Source of the DNA: Apostichopus japonicus
Lineage: Eukaryota; Echinodermata; Holothuroidea; Aspidochirotida; Stichopodidae
Length of the DNA stretch: 64,000 nt
Direction of reading: 5' to 3'
NCBI RefSeq assembly: GCF_037975245.1
Contig: NC_092568.1
Coordinates: 4,599,001-4,663,000 of the forward strand
In this document: piece by piece, positions 1-11,377 of the stretch
How the letters are laid out: each line of letters begins with the position of its first letter
How positions within the stretch are numbered: the first letter of the stretch is position 1
Position numbers and translations under genes: made by a program
The notes under the pieces: model-generated
Seen by the model: only the letters and a program-made list of their open reading frames with translations
What the model was told of the DNA's origin: nothing
Database searches by the model: none

Positions 1-560
1 ACTTTGTCAGAAGGAAGTAGTATGGCTGTACATTACAAAAAAGGCAAAACTGACAAAATTCCTGGTTGGGGAAGGGTTGTCAGACCCCCCACTAAGTCAC
101 CCCCAGTCGGGTTAATTTCACCCTATCTAGCCCATGGACCAAACTTTGTCAGAAGGAAGTAGTATGGCTGTACATTACAAAAAAGGCAAAACTGACAAAA
201 TTCCTGGTCGGGAAGGGGTTGTCAGACCCCCCACTAGGTCACCCCCAGTCGGGTTGATTTCACCCCATCTAGCCCATGGACCAAACTTTGGCAAAACCAA
301 ACTTTGTCAAAAGTTAGTAGTATGGATGTACATTACAAAAAGTAAAACTGACAAAATTCCCAGTCGGGGAGGTGTTGTCAGACCCCAACAAATGTCACCC
401 TCACCCACTCCAAAAGGCGGGTTGATTTCACCCCATCTTAGCCCACAGACTTAACTTTGTCGAAAGGAATTAGTATGTCTGTACATTAAAATAAAGGAAA
501 ATCTGACAAAATTGCTGGTCGGGAAGGGGTTTTCGGACCCCCCCAAAAGGTGCCCCCACC
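1..560 (+). repeat. Tandem ~142-bp repeat array (outer arm)
   Basis: Successive units carry ACCAAACTTTGTCAGAAGG, then a TGTACATTACAAAAAAGG block, TTGTCAGACCCCCC and ATTTCACCCCATCTAGCCC. The units decay toward 560, where they merge into the unique centre. Confidence 0.85.
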
Positions 561-2689
561 CAGCCAATTCAATTCACGCAATCTAATCATAGACCAGAAT
601 TTTGTTTAAAGAAAGTATTCAAGACATTGTATTATAAAACATGGAAAAACTTACCAAATGGTCTGAAAGCAAAGATGTACCCATTCTGGTCACATGGGCC
701 ACTTTTGTATTTGTGTAACATAATATATACCGTAAAAGCAAGAAATGGATACATGTAGAACCAGGAACAAATGTTAAATATGAAAAGTTTTTACACTTGT
801 AAAGCAGATTCCTTTGCATGAAAAATGTAGAAAATAACAACATGCTTTCAACAGGACCAGTCCCAGTTCATGTTGGTAGAATAAGTTTGCTTGTTCAACA
901 TGGTTGTTTGGACTGGCAATTACCATACTTGTGTCTTCAATATGACAAACAGTCATGGAAAACTATAATAATTATTATTTAACAAGATAATTTAATTTAG
1001 GAAATACCATCCACAAAAGAGGAAATAGTTACAGCTAGAACCCCACCAAACATTGCATTTGAACAAACATGGCGAATGTGGCCTCACTCAGTTTTAAGGC
1101 CCTTCTGTTATTGGGCACAATGCGATTTAAAGGTTTTAAAATGCAAATGGTTATTCTTAAAGGTCTATGTCTTTTTGATTAGTTCCTATGATACAGTACG
1201 TCTCTGTCATTGTTCACCATCAGGTCACTTGCATAATTCTGTTGTGTCCATCTTATCAATCCACCTCTTCTGCAAATATTTTAAGTAAAGTGTGATTTGT
1301 AAACAAATTGCTAAGGTAAAGCTTACCAGTTACAGGATTTTCGACAGATAAACCGCAGTTATGAAGCCCCGATCAAGATTGATTTGCCAAATTTGGGTTC
1401 AAAATGTGAAAATTATTAGATATAAAAATAAAGGGAAATCCAGATATCTGATTTTTCAGACAAGTAGTGTCTGCACGATTTGAATAATGCACTTATTTTC
1501 CAGCATTCTTGTCTGGAACACAACTTTTTTGGGGTGGTCTGAAAGGGGAAGGGTACACCCGCCACAACACCCCCTAAATCAGACACTAAATACAGATCAA
1601 ATAGTTGAAATATGCTCTTGGTTTTTTTTTTTTTTTTTTTTTTTGGGGGGGGGGGAATACTGCCTTTTCACCTATGATGTAAATCAAATTAAACTTCCAG
1701 ATTTTGTAAATATTCCTTGATTTCAACCAAATAATCTTTATACTGGCATATGTTACCAATTGTAGGTTTAAAAAGAAACAATATGAGTACTTAATTATTG
1801 GTTGCAATAGTACAATGTGAGCTACTATAGAAATCTAACCCATAGGATACATATATATTTAAGGAAATGCCAAAAATGAAATGAAAACAATTGCACAAGG
1901 AAAGTATGCATTCGTAACACAAAAACAGCTGAAGCAGGGGAGGGGGGGAAGCTTCAATAATATAATTGAGTGGTCAAGCCTCCCCCCCCCAAATAAACTT
2001 CTTTGATTAACCAATTATATACCTGTCATATCTATAACTATTTGAAAAGGCTTCAGAAATTAGAAGAATGTTCCAATAACGATATCTAATATGCCAAAGG
2101 GTCCCCAATATTTTTTTGTTCCACCTCTGCTGTAACACCATATATTATGGGACCAAGCAGATAACTGGGTTGCAGGCCATTAACTATAGCAGGTCTTATT
2201 TTTTACATGAATAAAACATGGGAATAGAGCAATTTGGTGAAAGTGGAGGACCAACTATGGTCACATAACAGGATGTGGGCAAGGTTGTACAGTAATACAG
2301 ACATAAGACAAAGAGGGTCAATGTATTGTCTTATGAATTAAAACATTTCCAGCAAAAGGCAGGAGAAACTCCTCCCACAAGATTCTCATCTATATCAGTA
2401 TGTTTATTAGGCCAGGGATGCCTACCCATAATTTTTACTTAGGTGCTATAGTAAAAAAAAATCAAAATGTTTTAAACTGACCAAAAACAGGAGCATCATT
2501 GTGTTTCAGTCACTTCCTTGCCTAGCAACTTTGGACTGCTTGTCACCAAAAAAGATGAAGCAATTAAGAAAGGCAAGCCATAATGGACATTGAAGGCTCT
2601 TTTGAATTACATAGAATATCTCCTCTCATAAATATAATCATTAAATATTTATTTTTGTAATAATTATGTTTATATTTTTATCATCTCAG

Positions 2690-3650
2690 TTCATGGGTAA
2701 AAGACACTGGGTAGGGGCTCTTTGTAGGGGTCTGACAACCCCTTCCGAACAGCAATTTTGTCAGATATTCCTTTTTTTTAACGTACAGACATACTACCTT
2801 CTTTTGACAAAATTTGGTCTATGGGCTAGAAGGGGTGAAATCAACTCGCCTTTTGGGGTTGGGTGAGGGTGACCTTTGTGGGGGTCTGACAACACCTTCC
2901 CGACTAGGAATTTTGCCAGTTTTACACTTTTTGTAATGTACATCAATACTACTTCCTTTTGACAAAGTTTGGTCCATGGGCTAGATGGGATGAAATCAAC
3001 CCTACTGGTGGTGACTTAGTGGGGGGTCTGACAACCCCTTCCCGACTGGGAATTTTGTCAGTTTTACACTTTTTGTAATGTACATCCATACTACTAACTT
3101 TTGACAAAGTTTGGTATTGCAAAAGTTTGGTCCATGGGCTAGATGGGGTGAAATCAACCCGACTGGGGTGACCTAGTGGGGGGTCTGACAACCCTTTCCC
3201 GACTAGGAATTTTGTCAGTTTTGCCTTTTTTGTAATGTACAGCCATACTACTTCCTTCTGACAAAGTTTGGTCCATGGGCTAGATGGGGTGAAATCAACC
3301 CTACTGGGGGTGACTTAGTGGGGGGTCTGACAACCCATTCCCAACCAGGAAATTTGTCAGTTTTGCCTTTTTTGTAATGTACATCCATACTACTACCTTT
3401 TGACAAAGTTTGGTATTGCAAAAGTTTGGTCCATGGGCTAGATGGGGTGAAATCAACCCGACTGGGGTGACCTAGTGGGGGGTCTGACAACCCTTTCCCA
3501 ACCAGGAAATTTGTCAGTTTTGCCTTTTTTGTAATGTACAGCCATACTACTTCCTTCTGACAAAGTTTGGTCCATGGGCTAGATGGGGTGAAATTACCCC
3601 GTCCGGGGGGTTATTTTTCAGGGGGTCTGGGGTCCGAACCCGACCACTGG
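2690..3650 (-). repeat. Tandem ~142/158-bp repeat array (inner arm)
   Basis: The same unit as at 1-560 but in reverse orientation, about six copies. Some units carry an extra ~16 bp (TTTTGCAATACC), giving an alternating ~142/158-bp higher-order pattern. The copy number is lower than in the matching array at 26590-28085. Confidence 0.85.
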
Positions 3651-3762
3651 GGTTGAGCTGACAATTTTTTTGTGAATGACCTAGATGGTCTAAGTAACTT
3701 TAAGGGGTCAAACCTTCTGGGCTAAATGGGGTGAAATCATATGGGACAGGCTCCCAGACTAA

Positions 3763-5200
3763 AACAATCCAAGCATGTTTCTCTGTGTATACAAGCTGAG
3801 TGTCTACCTCATTGAAAGATGGATTCCAGCTATGTGGGCATGTACTGTACTGTGCTTCTCTGTGCTGTGAAGGGGGGGGGGGAGGGGGAAGGGAGGAGGA
3901 AACAAAATTTTTGATTGTCACAAGGCAAAACCTTTCACTAAAAGGGTGGTATATCCATGGGCATCCGCAGAAAGTTTTCATGGCAGGGGCAAACACATTT
4001 CCAAGGTTAAATAAAAAATGTTTTGACTTATGCTGGCGACATAATGTCATTATCACATTGAGTGTCAAAGGCGCAAAGCCCTTGATTTTATAAATTAGAT
4101 TGCTTCTGTGGCAATTTCCAATGCCAAAATCTTTGTGTTCCAGGATATTTTTAAGTAAACAATATGCCTTTGATTAAAGTTAAATATCAGATCACAACAT
4201 TTGTGGTACCTTTTGTTTGATTTTGTGGGGGAAGGGGGAGGGGGAGGGGGAATTCCCAAGATGCATTTCCCAAAATGCATTTACCAATATTCAAATGATT
4301 AGCAATAAGTGGGAAAAATCAGCCCTTGATGCCAAATATAGCACCATGTTGCATCTATGCTTCTTAAACATGAAAGAGATTATTCTAAAGGAATACAGAC
4401 CTTGAAAGTGTCTTCTACAAACTATATTGTTAGAACTAGGTGAGCATAAAATGTGTAATTGTCATAATCCCAAAATGTCTGCCTTGTTCCAGGCGGAATA
4501 CCAATTAAGCCTAATTTTAATTATATCTTTTCAAATAAATGAAAAGGCATGTATACAAATAAGGGTCAAGAGACCCGGCAGAAGCTCTCATAAAAGGTTA
4601 AGTCTATATAGATGATGCTAGGGGCTCAGCGGGCCGTGGACCCTACTGATGCATTTTTCATATATAGTCAAGCGGGGTAAAAAAAACAATTTACCTAAAG
4701 TTTGCTCTAAAAATTGATGAGTAAGCGGTACTGTTTCGGTTCTAATGTTCAAGTGTGTGGAGTAGGATTCTCTTAAAGAGAATCTAACAAAAATTCTCCG
4801 CTTCCTGTATAGTCATGGTTTATTTGGTTTTAATTCCATCATTGCAACTTACACTTATCTAGCGTCATACTTTCGTTGTGTCACATTTTGTACTTCTCAT
4901 TCGACTGCCAAGTATTGCTGACGAAGGTCCCAGGGGGACTGAAAATTCCGATATATTTTCTAAAACTTACTCCTTATTTGTCAATTATGAGTCATATCTT
5001 ATTTCTCTGGTTTTCTCTAATAATATTTTCTTTTGGAGTAAACGTGGATTTTCGTTATATATTATATATATATATATATATAACTTTCGGGCAAAACAAT
5101 TTTTGCCCCCCCCCCCAAACTGAAATGGTCCTGTATGCCTATGCAATTAAGGCAACATTTAAAGCAACATTACTACTACATTGATCACCCTACAGTAAGT
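3763..5200. other. Non-coding stretch with G-rich runs and a TA microsatellite
   Basis: No gene is recognised. The stretch holds G-rich runs (3870-3900, 4227-4252), a hAT-terminus-like CATGGGCATCCGCAGAAAG at about 3957 that also occurs at 58688, a (TA)n tract at 5057-5081 and a C run at 5106-5115. Confidence 0.6.
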
Positions 5201-5204
5201 AGAG

Positions 5205-6840
5205 TGCTATAATTGGGGACTATACAGACTACCTTTAAGTAGCCTGGTAAATCACAACCATTTACTAGTTCAAGTTCCATTGTTACAGGTTCATCTGGCT
5301 CCTATGGATAGGTACATTGATTGCCTGTCCTAAACTATTCAGGCATAACAAAGAACCCACTGTTAGCCCTACTGAATTTAGTGTGGCTCACAGACAACTA
5401 ATCTGCTAAGCTTCTTAAGTTCTGGCTAACTTTCTGTCAACAATAAAACTAAAGTGAGAGCCTATATTTAAAGAGATAAACTAACTAGTACTGCATGTTA
5501 GCAAGTGTTTAGTGTATAATTTGTTAAATAGTGTACAGTGCTAGATTTTACTGTAGATAAATTCAAAGCAAACAATCGTGTATTATGGTGCCTAAAATAT
5601 TTGGAAGAATTAAGACGTGTAATAATTTGAAATGTTTCGAAATGTTTTACTTTTCCCAACTTATATCACTGAAAACAGATCCATATACCTATTACAAAGA
5701 AATGATAGGCTTACTATAGTGTTCATTTGGGATGCACAGAATCTTCTCAGAACCCAATCTTCTAAATTCTTAATGTTATGCTGTATTGGCCCCAAATATG
5801 CCAGATATTCAAATATGGTCACATTTGATCAAAATTCTTAAACTGTTTTATTACCACCTTGGAGGAAATGTACCTCACTGGGACATTCAGTCTTCTTATG
5901 TGTTCATTTCAAATATCTGAGAACAATTTGGCAAGTAAAGACCTCCAGGAATGTACTCTTTGGAAACTTCTAGCAATTATAGAGTGCTTTACTTTGGGGC
6001 CTATACAGACTTTTCAGTTCCTTGCTATTACTTTCTGTTAACTACAGTACATATATGACTTAAGTGGAATCAGAGGCCTATTTTTAAAGAGATTAACTGG
6101 TACTGCATGGTAGCAATTGTATATAGTGATTAATTTTTAAAAGAGTGTAGTGAACCTGTGCAGAGCTAGAAAAACATAGATAAATTCATAGCATGTTCAT
6201 TTTATCCTGATTAACGGTGACATCCCTATGTTCCGATGTCTCTATGTTCCGATGTCTCTATGTTCCAACAATTTGTTTGGACTCTTAATTTTTTTTGACC
6301 AAAATTTTTTCTGACCCAATTTTTTGGGGGAAACTCAATCTTTTTGGTCCCCCATTTTTAGGACCAAATTTTTGGGTGGACTTAATTTTTTGGGCCCCAA
6401 ATTTTTGGGGACCCAATTTTTTTTGGGGGACTCAATTTTTTGGACCAACATTTTTTCTGACCTACCTTTTTTTGGGGGACACAATTTTTTGGACGCACCA
6501 CAATTTTTTTCATGAAAAAGAAGGGCCCAAAGTTTGTTATGAGTTTGTTTTGGTCCGAAAAAAGTTGGTCCGAAAACATGTTGGTCAAAAATTTGGGTCC
6601 AAAAAAAGTTAAGTCCTAAAAAATTTGGGTAAAAAAAATTGAGTCCAAAAAAATTGTCGGAACATAGAGACGTCGGAACATAGAGATGTCAGAACATAGA
6701 GATGTCAGAACATAGAGATGTCAGAACATAGAGATGTAACCTCATTAACAGTACTAATATAAATGGATGCAGATCCTTATATATACCTTTGGTGAAGAAC
6801 TGATAGGCTTACTATAGTGCTGATGTGGGATGTGCAGATA
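5205..6840 (+). repeat. Old local direct duplication
   Basis: Blocks from about 5205-5740 recur in the same order at about 5970-6840: an 'agagtgct...ctatacagac' block, a 'tttaaagagat..aact..ggtactgcatg' block, 'gataaattca..agca', and 'ataggcttactatagtg'. The spacing between the two sets increases after the FB-a insertion, consistent with FB-a having landed in the second unit. Divergence is high, so this is old. Confidence 0.5.
6216..6741. mobile_element. Foldback element FB-a
   Basis: The left arm repeats the 14-bp motif ATGTTCCGATGTCT; the right arm has at least five reverse-complement copies (AACATAGAGATGTC). Between them, T-rich then A-rich blocks of 'ggacccaattttttgggg' type are also mutually complementary, so almost the whole element can fold into one hairpin. 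The tips are GGTGACATC (left) and, on the complementary strand, GGTTACATC (right). Flanks TGATTAAC and TCATTAAC look like an 8-bp target duplication with one change. Nothing coding. Confidence 0.7.
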
Positions 6841-7736
6841 TAACATTATTGTTACAATTAATTAATTATATCTGAGTACTTGCATTTCATTTAGTGGACT
6901 GCTGAGTCCAAGGCCCCCCGAGTCCCAGTCCAGCAAAAGTGGACCCGAGTCAGGACTCAGGTCCAGACAACAGCTTTGATATTTAGAGCATGGAGAATGG
7001 GGGTACCAGGGAATAATTTAGTGCTTTTAGCAGTTCTGAGGTTTTTCATTTCTTTAGCTTAAAATCGTTGAAAACACTAGGGTTATGCATGCAAAAAACT
7101 GCTACACAATTTTTCCATTGGTGTAGGAATTTGACCAGATTGTGTACGAAATGAGAAGGGATACTGGATAAATTATTTGCTGGGTATAGTGCAGACGAAG
7201 AAAATACTAAAGTTGGGCTTTCCTGCAAGAGGTCCCGTGCTAATGACAGCTGGTGGGGTTTGGAAACAACCAGTTACCATGCACCACTAACTCAGATATT
7301 AACAAAAGGGACCATCATCAGGGCCCCCCAGTCCCCTACATGGCCCCCAGTCAGCTCATTTGGCCCCACCCCTAATAAAGGTCCCTATTTCGGCATTTAA
7401 AAGAAAATTTAAAAGATAACACAAACCTAAGAATTAATTTACACATGACATCTTATGGCATTTATAAGCTATGTCTACCATCAGAATGCCATAGCAAACT
7501 TTAATATTTCGTTGTTGCCATAACAATGACTAAACCTCATCGACCTCCAGATCGGTATGATACTATGACACTCCAGTGCCACCTTCAGTTTCGCAACAAA
7601 AAAATTACTAGGCCGCCTAGCATGCTTTTACTACTACTATAAAAATGTGAGTATTGTAAGTTGATGTTTTTTTTAACAATTGAGTCAGCATTTTCAAATA
7701 AACAAGTACTACTGGCCTGGGAAATAACATATACAT

Positions 7737-8220
7737 ATTGCACCAAAATACAAGGAGGTTTCTAAAATCCAAAAAATTCTCAATAGACACCCCTCCCCAC
7801 ACACAACCATAGTGTACTAGTAAATAACATTTTCAAAATGGGGTGCTAAAGGGGAATCCCTCCCCTTATACTCCTCCCCACGTTTCCTACACCTAACCAG
7901 TACTGTCTTATAACCTATTTTATTGCACCATATCTCATCTAGGAGCTTTCTAAAATCCAAAAATTCTCAAAGAGGGAGGGGGACACCCCTTAATCCTCTC
8001 GCACCCCTCCCCCAACTTTTCTCCACACAACAAATACTGGGAAATTACCTATAAATATTGCACCATATTTCATCTAGGTTTCTAAATCAAAAAATTTCTC
8101 AGAGGACACCCCTCCCCACACACAACCATAGTACTAAGGAATATCCTATGAATATTGCACCACATTTCATCTAGGAGCTTTCTAAAATCCCAAAAATTCT
8201 CATAAAACATGTCATCTCAA
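7737..8220 (+). repeat. Degenerate tandem repeats inside the hAT element
   Basis: About four diverged units contain 'tattgcacca', 'tttctaaaatccaaaaa' and 'gacacccctcccc'. Similar units occur at 36170-36660. Confidence 0.6.
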
Positions 8221-8287
8221 AAAAAGTTTTGATGCAATTTGCAATGCCTGGGAAGTACCATGTAACACCATTACAGGCAACCTGGGG

Positions 8288-9386
8288 GGGGGGGGGGGGA
8301 GGGGGTCTGCCCTATATCCATAAGGTCCACTATTCATAAGGTTCATTGTTCATAAGGTTCGTTATTCATAACAAGCATTATTTTTATAAAAAGGTTCGCT
8401 ATTCATAATGGAAATAAAGTTCGTTATTCAAAATAAAAAGGGATCATAATTCATAAGGTCCAGTATTCATAATGGAAACAAAGGTTCGATATTCATAATG
8501 GGCAAAAAGGTTCGTTATTCATAATGGACAAAAAGGTTCATTATTCATAATGGGACAAAGGGTTCGTAATCCATAATAGACAAAAGGTTTCGTTATTCAT
8601 AATGGAAAGAAAGGTCTGATATTCATAATGGAGCGAAGGGTCCGTTATTCATAATGGGAAAAAAGGTTCGTTATTCATAAAAGGAGAAAGGGTCCGATAT
8701 TCATAATTGAACAAAGGGTTCGAAATCCATGATGTGAAAAAAGATTCGTTATTCATCATAGGAGAGAAGTGCATCATACAAGTGCAAAAGACGTCCTCTA
8801 TTTTCGCAGACGCCTATAGTGTTCAACCACTGGCCTCAACATACTTTTTATTCATAGAGGGGGGACACAGGGGGCACAACTGTCCTATGGGGGGCACCAC
8901 CAGATGCTGGGCGGATGCATAATTTTGCAGAGAATATGAGCCACACACTATCAAGACCATGCTTCACCCTACTGTATACCCCCTGCAGCAAAACCTACAT
9001 TTTCGACATATTAACGGCATAAACTTGTACATTTCCTAAAGGGGGTCCTTTTCCTCATTGTGAATGATACTGAACCTCTTCGGCTATGCCTATTATGAAT
9101 AACGGACCCTCTGTTCCATTATGAATCTATATATATCTATTTATGGATTACGAACCCTTTGCTCTAAATTATGAATATCGAACCCTTCGTCCTATTATGA
9201 ATAACGAGCCTTTTTTAATCATTATGTATATCGAACCCTTTTACCAATTGTGAACAACGAACCTTTTTTTTTCATTATGAATAACAAACCTTATGAACAA
9301 TGAACCTTTTGGCTCATTATGAATAGCGAACCTTATGAACAATGAACCTCATGGATATAGAACCTAATGAATATCGGGCTGTCACC
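8288..9386. mobile_element. Foldback element FB-b
   Basis: The left arm (about 8318-8770) is an array of some 17 units of ~25 bp around GGTTCGTTATTCATAATGG. The right arm (about 9060-9380) has the same unit in reverse orientation. The right tip on the complementary strand is GGTGACAGCCC; the left tip is a G-run followed by GTCTGCCC. ACCTGGGG flanks both ends (8280-8287, 9387-9394). The insertion interrupts the hAT family sequence: 'aaaatgcccccc' on one side continues as 'aggttgcc..' on the other, as in the uninterrupted copies near 31085 and 59480. The centre has no recognisable gene. Confidence 0.75.
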
Positions 9387-9615
9387 ACCTGGGGGGCATT
9401 TTGGCATAGATTTTCTTGGTACACTATATTCGCCAACTGATTGTGGCCCTTCGCTTAGATGGTCCCTTTTGTGAAATGGCCACCCCCCCCACTTAGAATT
9501 TCTCAAAAAAGGCCCTGACCATCATTGTGGTACTAACTAAGTGGAACACCTTCATCGGTTGGCCTTTAGCATATAAATTCCAAAACTTACTGGTTTGGAT
9601 ATTTACGAGTGACGA

Positions 9616-9732
9616 GCTTACCTGTCTCCTCACAACCTTAGCACTTCATTCTACTGTGCCTATAAAGTCTTGGTAAAATAATAACACTGTGCGCCCTCTA
9701 TGACCGGGCCCCCCCCGGTCACTCCTCCTTTC
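9616..9732. repeat. DIRS left inverted terminal repeat
   Basis: Begins GCTTACCTGTCTCCTCACAA and ends near ACTCCTCCTTT; nearly identical to the complement of 15989-16104. Outside it the left end has a private extension (9577-9615), as is usual for the non-identical DIRS termini. The inner end contains the hairpin CCGGGCCCCCCCCGG. Confidence 0.9.
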
Positions 9733-10215
9733 TCATGAGACCATTCCTAAAAAGTGGCCTCACGGTTACGAAGATAGGGGGTGGCTAGGACCCTCTAGCC
9801 AGCCCCAACAACTCCTGTCGAGAAAACTCCCTTAGGTTAGCCCCTAACAAAAAGTCACTGACGCCTTCCTAGCAGGGGGGAGTGTAACCCTCTCCGGCGC
9901 AGCGGAGCAGGGGGAACACTCTCCTGGACCCTGCAGGCGTAACTACCCCTTATCCTAACAAGGAGCCTAATTTGTAAGACCCGACACCTGTTAACCGCAA
10001 AAACAACTTAGGTGAGAGCGTATACGTAGTAGAACATGTAATATAAACGCATACGAAAAACATAAAGTTACACTCACCGATAGACCTGGCCGGAGACTCT
10101 CTAGTCGTAGTTGGCTCTGTCTATCTGGTGTGGTGCCTGGAGTCGTGAGTCAAGTCGAACGACCGCTCCCCCGTCCGGCTGTGTCCCACCTTCCTCGGGG
10201 GAGGGAGGCGGGAAT

Positions 10216-10313
10216 GGAGACAGGTAAGCTCGTCACTCGTAAATATCCAAACCAGTAAGTTTTGGAATATTTACTTCGCTCCTCGCTTACCTGTCTCCTC
10301 ACAACCTTAGCAC
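10216..10313. repeat. DIRS internal complementary region
   Basis: The left half is complementary to the outer left end (through the TTCCAAAACTTACTGG extension). The right half is complementary to the outer right end (GCGAGGAGCGAAGTAAAT side). It therefore represents the head-to-tail joint of the two termini, thought to template completion of the ends during circle formation. The recombinase frame stops inside it. Confidence 0.9.
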
Positions 10314-11377
10314 CGAGTGGCACTGCCCGATGGTGGGAGGCCCGAGGGGTGGGACCTATTACCCGCCGGACCTCGCATCACCGCGCTACCAAATGCCGCC
10401 TCGGCGTGTAGTGTGTCAGTTAGATAGCAGGCGACGAACGTAGTTGGTGTTTTCCACGCTGCCGCCTTGAGGATGTCCTCTATCGGGATACCGGCAAAGA
10501 GGGCTGTGGAGGCTGAGATCCCTCTGATGTCGTGGGCTCTTGGCCGGGCAGCCCCCGTTGTGAACGGGCGTATTGTCTCCACTAGCCATCTGGACAGGGT
10601 ATCCTTGGAGGCCGATGTGTAGGGTGGTCGTGGCAGGATAAAGAGGGAAGTTGTTTGTCTTAACTTCTCTGTCCTGCTTAAATACCACTTCAAAGCCCTG
10701 ACTGGGCACCATCGTTTGTCCTCGGCCACTGATGACAGGGTTTTAATCTCCGGGATGAAGATGTCTCCCGGCAAGAAGGTCAGGGCCTGGTTCTTGGCAA
10801 TGAAGGCCGGGTCTGGAACCATCCTCACCCCATGGCCCTCGAATCTGATGTGGTTCGGTTTGGTCGTTAGGGCATGTAGGCAGCTCCTCCTTCTTGCTGA
10901 CGCTACCGCAATAAGAAAGAGTGTCTTCTTTGTGAGGGCAGCTAGGGAAGCGTTTGCCATTGGCTCGTAGGGAGGCCCTGCCAGGGCATGCAGTACTGCT
11001 GAGAGCCCCCAGGAGGGGGCTAACCGTCTGACTCGTGGACGGCGATTAGCCATGCCTTTGATGAGCTGGGCAATGTCTAGGTTATTGCCCAGAGTGGAGC
11101 CGTCTGGAAAACCCTGGTGGATGGCAGCGATGGCCGACCTGTAATTTTTGATTGTAGAGACTTGTTTGCCTTCTCTGAAGAGTGAGAGTAGGAACTCGGC
11201 AGTCTGTGCTATAGAGATCTTAGTAAGCAGTATCTGTCTAGGCCGGCACCACTGTTCGAACTTCCGCAGGCGGGAATCGTAAGTCTTTGCGGTCGTTCCC
11301 CTTCTAGCGTCGGCTGCCATCGCGGCAGCTGCCTCTGAAAAACCTCTCTGTCGTAGGGAAGACCGGACAGTTTCCAG
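10307..11377 (-). CDS. DIRS tyrosine recombinase (ORF3)
   Basis: Integrates the circular DNA copy by site-specific-type recombination. The frame stays open upstream to 13207, but only the last ~356 residues, from about LETVRSSLRQRG, look like protein; the rest is the shadow of the RT frame. Counting from LETVR, visible catalytic residues are the Arg in ASARRRSCLHAL (~162-164), His and Arg in AHDIRGIS (282, 285), a Trp in AAWKT and the nucleophile Tyr in FVACYL (~317). The N-terminal SAM-like core domain is suggested by 'KNYRSAIAAIHQGF'. It overlaps the RT frame by ~170 bp in another frame, so translation probably needs re-initiation or frameshifting. The start codon is uncertain. The stop lies in the internal complementary region. 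Confidence 0.9.
   Translation of the reverse strand: METVRSSLRQRGFSEAAAAMAADARRGTTAKTYDSRLRKFEQWCRPRQILLTKISIAQTAEFLLSLFREGKQVSTIKNYRSAIAAIHQGFPDGSTLGNNLDIAQLIKGMANRRPRVRRLAPSWGLSAVLHALAGPPYEPMANASLAALTKKTLFLIAVASARRRSCLHALTTKPNHIRFEGHGVRMVPDPAFIAKNQALTFLPGDIFIPEIKTLSSVAEDKRWCPVRALKWYLSRTEKLRQTTSLFILPRPPYTSASKDTLSRWLVETIRPFTTGAARPRAHDIRGISASTALFAGIPIEDILKAAAWKTPTTFVACYLTDTLHAEAAFGSAVMRGPAGNRSHPSGLPPSGSATRC

Larger units (their letters stand above)
1..3762 (-). mobile_element. Large foldback element, copy 1 (cut by window start)
   Basis: A non-coding element with two arrays of ~142-bp repeats in opposite orientation (1-560 and 2690-3650) around a unique ~2.1-kb centre (560-2690). The outer end near 3753 reads as the reverse complement of GAGCCTGTCCCATATG. 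The whole copy is the reverse complement of 26471-30838. The centre is almost identical between copies; only scattered substitutions and homopolymer differences are visible. No transposase-like frame is present, and the short frames inside the arrays are simply the repeat being translated. The other end lies before base 1. A foldback (TU-like) transposon is the best description; a segmental inverted duplication is the alternative. Confidence 0.75.
7319..9517. mobile_element. hAT-like non-autonomous element with exact 8-bp target duplication
   Basis: Starts CAGGGCC and ends GGCCCTG, flanked on both sides by ACCATCAT (7311-7318 and 9518-9525). An 8-bp duplication and a CAG...CTG boundary are characteristic of hAT transposons. 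Near the right end, on the minus strand, it carries the family core also seen at 25738, 31035 and 59425 ('ctaagcg..gg.ccac' followed by 'ttggcg'). The interior includes degenerate tandem repeats (7737-8220) and the inserted foldback FB-b. No transposase frame remains. Confidence 0.75.

Noticed and set aside
134..454. Open frames inside the ~142-bp arrays (also 2949-3490, 26885-27742, 30341-30661)
   Set aside because: They translate the tandem repeat itself; the same peptide recurs in each unit, and the copies mirror each other.
8318..8770. CRISPR-like repeat array
   Set aside because: Repeats are imperfect, spacers are short A-rich runs, the context is eukaryotic, and the array has an inverted partner at 9060-9380.
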